From: Exiguobacterium mexicanum | GTDB taxonomy: Bacteria; Bacillota; Bacilli; Exiguobacteriales; Exiguobacteriaceae | Assembly: GCF_005960665.1 (NCBI RefSeq) | Contig: NZ_CP040676.1 | Coordinates: 816,501 to 880,500, forward strand | Length of the DNA: 64,000 nucleotides | Reading direction: 5' to 3' | Shown: in pieces, positions 62,578 through 64,000 of the stretch | Layout: each line of letters opens with the position of its first letter | Position numbering within the stretch: position 1 is the stretch's first letter | Position numbers and translations under genes: made by a program | The notes under the pieces: model-generated | Database searches by the model: none | Told to the model about the DNA's origin: nothing | The model's input: the letters and a program-made list of their open reading frames with translations, nothing else

Positions 62578-63018
62578 TCAGCTCATACTTTTGCGATGCG
62601 TTAAGTCCAGCTTTCCTCTCCCTTCCGCCAGGCGGATCTCCTTTAATAGTTCGACCTCTGCTTTCAACAGTTTGTTTTCGGCCTCGAGCTTCGCGTACCG
62701 TTCTTCTGTCGACAGCTCTTTATCTCTCCAACGTCCTGAATTACTTGATCGTGTATCGCGCAGCCCCATTACCCCATCTTTTCGGTAAGCTCGTGTCCAA
62801 CGATTTTTACAAGAACTCATACGCCGTTCACCGAGTACCTCCACATCGAATCCACATCCCCGGAAGATTTCCACAGGGAACTTTCCTTCCAACGTCTGTG
62901 CTATAAAAAGTTCCTTAAACTCATCGGTATACGTGATCCCTTTCGGGCTCACAGATTTAACGTAAGGATTTGCGGCTAGCGCATCTATTTCTTTTGACGT
63001 AAATATCTTCTTCGACAC
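62578..63018 (-). CDS. IS3-family transposase OrfA (helix-turn-helix and leucine-zipper part)
   Basis: A 146-aa protein with GTG start after GGGAGTG. It has a helix-turn-helix (FKELFIAQTLEGKFPVEIFRGCGFD) that binds the IS ends, and a C-terminal coiled coil (YAKLEAENKLLKAEVELLKEI) for dimerisation. Upstream of its stop the -1 frame continues as KGDPPGGRERKAGLNASQ into OrfB, so a -1 ribosomal slip near the TTAAAGG run around 62640 would give OrfAB. Intact. Confidence 0.9.
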   Translation of the reverse strand: MSKKIFTSKEIDALAANPYVKSVSPKGITYTDEFKELFIAQTLEGKFPVEIFRGCGFDVEVLGERRMSSCKNRWTRAYRKDGVMGLRDTRSSNSGRWRDKELSTEERYAKLEAENKLLKAEVELLKEIRLAEGRGKLDLTHRKSMS

Positions 63019-63056
63019 TCGAATTCACTCCCAATATGATTTAGTCCAGTGTACAC

Positions 63057-63103
63057 AAAAACCCTGAGCAGTAGACTTTTTTTTAGTGTCTACTACTCAG
63101 GGT
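63057..63103 (-). terminator. Hairpin terminator at the transposase-proximal IS end
   Basis: ACCCTGAG.AGTAGAC (63061-63076) pairs with GTCTACT.CTCAGGGT with one mismatch; on the minus strand it is followed by TTTTT. It would stop transcripts entering the IS from the right, upstream of orfA. Confidence 0.7.
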
Positions 63104-63219
63104 ACAGTTTACTCGTGTAGTGGCGTTTTTTATATTGAAATTTCCCGAGAAACGCTTATACTGATAAAAGTGTGAAGACAGAAACTTTACGACTGACAAG
63201 ACAGGAAAGAGGGGTTTCC

Positions 63220-64000
63220 ATGTTTAAGAAAAAAGGGATCACGCTCAGTCCGTCGCTTTATTTTGTGACGGCACTCAGTTATATGGCACTCGGCTTATTC
63301 AGTACGCTCATCATCGGCTTGATCATGAAGACGGCGGGTGGGCAATTGCTCGAAACGAGTCTGTCCGGTTTCGGGTCGACGCTCATCGAGATTGGTGATG
63401 TGGCCATCGGCTTGACCGGTCCGGCCATCGGGGTTGCAATCGCCTATGCGCTTCAAGCACCGCCGCTCATCTTGTTCTCGGCGCTCGTCGTCGGGGCGTT
63501 CGGTTACGAGTTCGGGCCAGCCGGCAGTTATGTGGCGACGTTGCTCGCTGTCGAGGTATCCAAACTCGTCTCGAAATCGACGAAACTTGATATTTTGGTC
63601 ACACCGTTCACGACCATTGGCGTCGGTTATTTGGCTGCAACGTATATCGGTAAGTATGTCGGCTTGTTCATGACACAGCTCGGGACGTGGATCGAGTGGG
63701 GCACGGAACAACAGCCTTTGTTCATGGGCGTCGTCGTCGCGACACTGATGGGACTCGCGCTCACGGCACCGATCTCGAGTGCGGCCATCGCGCTCATGCT
63801 CGGCTTGAGTGGCATCGCGGCAGGCGCGGCGACGGTTGGCTGCGCCGCCCAGATGGTTGGCTTTGCAATCACGAGTTATCGGGACAATGGCATCGGCGGT
63901 GCAATCGCCCAAGGGATTGGTACTTCGATGCTTCAAGTCGGCAATATCGTGAAGAATCCTTGGATCTTGTTGCCGCCGACGATAGCGGGGGCGGTGCTCG
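63220..64000 (+). CDS. PTS sugar transporter IIC component (PTS_EIIC_2 type), 3' end cut
   Basis: The frame opens at ATG 63220 after GAAAGAGGGG and runs off the window (260 codons seen). The protein is very hydrophobic: SLYFVTALSYMALGLFSTLIIGLIMKT, then GLTGPAIGVAIAYALQAPPLILFSALVVGAFGYEFGPAGSYVAT and DILVTPFTTIGVGYLAATYIG. This fits the stand-alone EIIC family PF13303 of Firmicutes, which lacks fused IIA and IIB domains. Sugar unknown. It sits directly after the IS, so its original upstream neighbour may have been altered. Confidence 0.85.
   Translation, partial: MFKKKGITLSPSLYFVTALSYMALGLFSTLIIGLIMKTAGGQLLETSLSGFGSTLIEIGDVAIGLTGPAIGVAIAYALQAPPLILFSALVVGAFGYEFGPAGSYVATLLAVEVSKLVSKSTKLDILVTPFTTIGVGYLAATYIGKYVGLFMTQLGTWIEWGTEQQPLFMGVVVATLMGLALTAPISSAAIALMLGLSGIAAGAATVGCAAQMVGFAITSYRDNGIGGAIAQGIGTSMLQVGNIVKNPWILLPPTIAGAVL

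Larger units (their letters stand above)
61658..63106 (-). mobile_element. IS3-family insertion sequence (IS150-like group), about 1.45 kb
   Basis: Two overlapping minus-strand frames, OrfA (HTH) and OrfB (DDE integrase), lie between imperfect inverted ends that both begin TGTACCC (61658 inward, 63106 inward). The next about 20 bases match at roughly two thirds of positions. The flanks show no clear target duplication (left AATC, right GTTT). The coding frames look intact, so the element may be active with frameshifting. Confidence 0.85.

Overview
The window looks like a chromosomal segment of a moderately GC-rich member of the Bacillales, most likely Exiguobacterium or a close relative. This rests on Firmicute signals (strong AGGAGG ribosome sites, GTG/TTG starts, hairpin-plus-T terminators, an S-box, a T-box and a GlcT-type RAT) and on long runs of gene order matching Bacillus subtilis: yumC/yumB/yuiB; yugE-alaR-alaT-yugI-adh-pgi; ytkD-ytmA-pckA-metK; ytqB-ytqA-yttB-leuS; ytfP-ytgP-rsuA-ytzE-pepV; ytlP-ytlQ-amyX-ytmP-trmB; ytzB-ytoP. 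The genus is an inference. No rRNA, tRNA, CRISPR array or prophage was seen.

Layout. 1-3.8 kb: a cut epimerase gene, ferredoxin/flavodoxin-NADP reductase and type II NADH dehydrogenase (divergent), and yuiB. 3.8-10.4 kb: glucose PTS locus: antiterminator GlcT, its RNA target, two tandem glucose permeases (IICB and IICBA), and convergent ptsI with no ptsH beside it. 10.6-17.2 kb: leucyl aminopeptidase, a DUF429 protein, an AI-2E-type membrane protein, a double MazG-like protein and a repeat-rich cell-wall amidase. 17.2-21.5 kb: class I ribonucleotide reductase operon nrdE-flavodoxin-nrdF with a long leader carrying NrdR-like boxes. 21.5-30.2 kb: yug cluster plus an orphan amino-acid N-monooxygenase. 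30.2-42.4 kb: ytkD, ytmA, pckA (tail-to-tail overlap with ytmA), metK behind a SAM riboswitch, tRNA-modifying mnmL/mnmM, an MFS exporter, and leuS behind a T-box.

42.5-45 kb holds the most unusual stretch. An abruptly AT-rich patch (about 43541-44758) carries a dCTP-deaminase-fold protein that lacks the deaminase catalytic residues and ends in a membrane helix. It is followed by a MazG-like pyrophosphohydrolase whose 5' half is AT-rich and 3' half is host-like, so one recombination joint lies inside that gene. A nucleotide-sensing, membrane-acting defence pair is a reasonable hypothesis.

45-64 kb: BaiN-like flavoprotein, lipid II flippase, RsuA-type pseudouridine synthase, dipeptidase, thpR-ytlQ-amyX-ytmP, trmB, a 36-aa membrane peptide resembling CydS, PTS-dependent dihydroxyacetone kinase (dhaKLM), an M42 aminopeptidase, an IS3-family element with a read-through-blocking hairpin at its transposase-proximal end, and a PTS IIC gene that runs off the window. 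Sugar uptake and phosphoenolpyruvate use form a theme: PtsG paralogs, EI, DhaM, the terminal IIC, Pgi, AmyX and PckA, the last behind a promoter with CcpN-like and cre-like sites.
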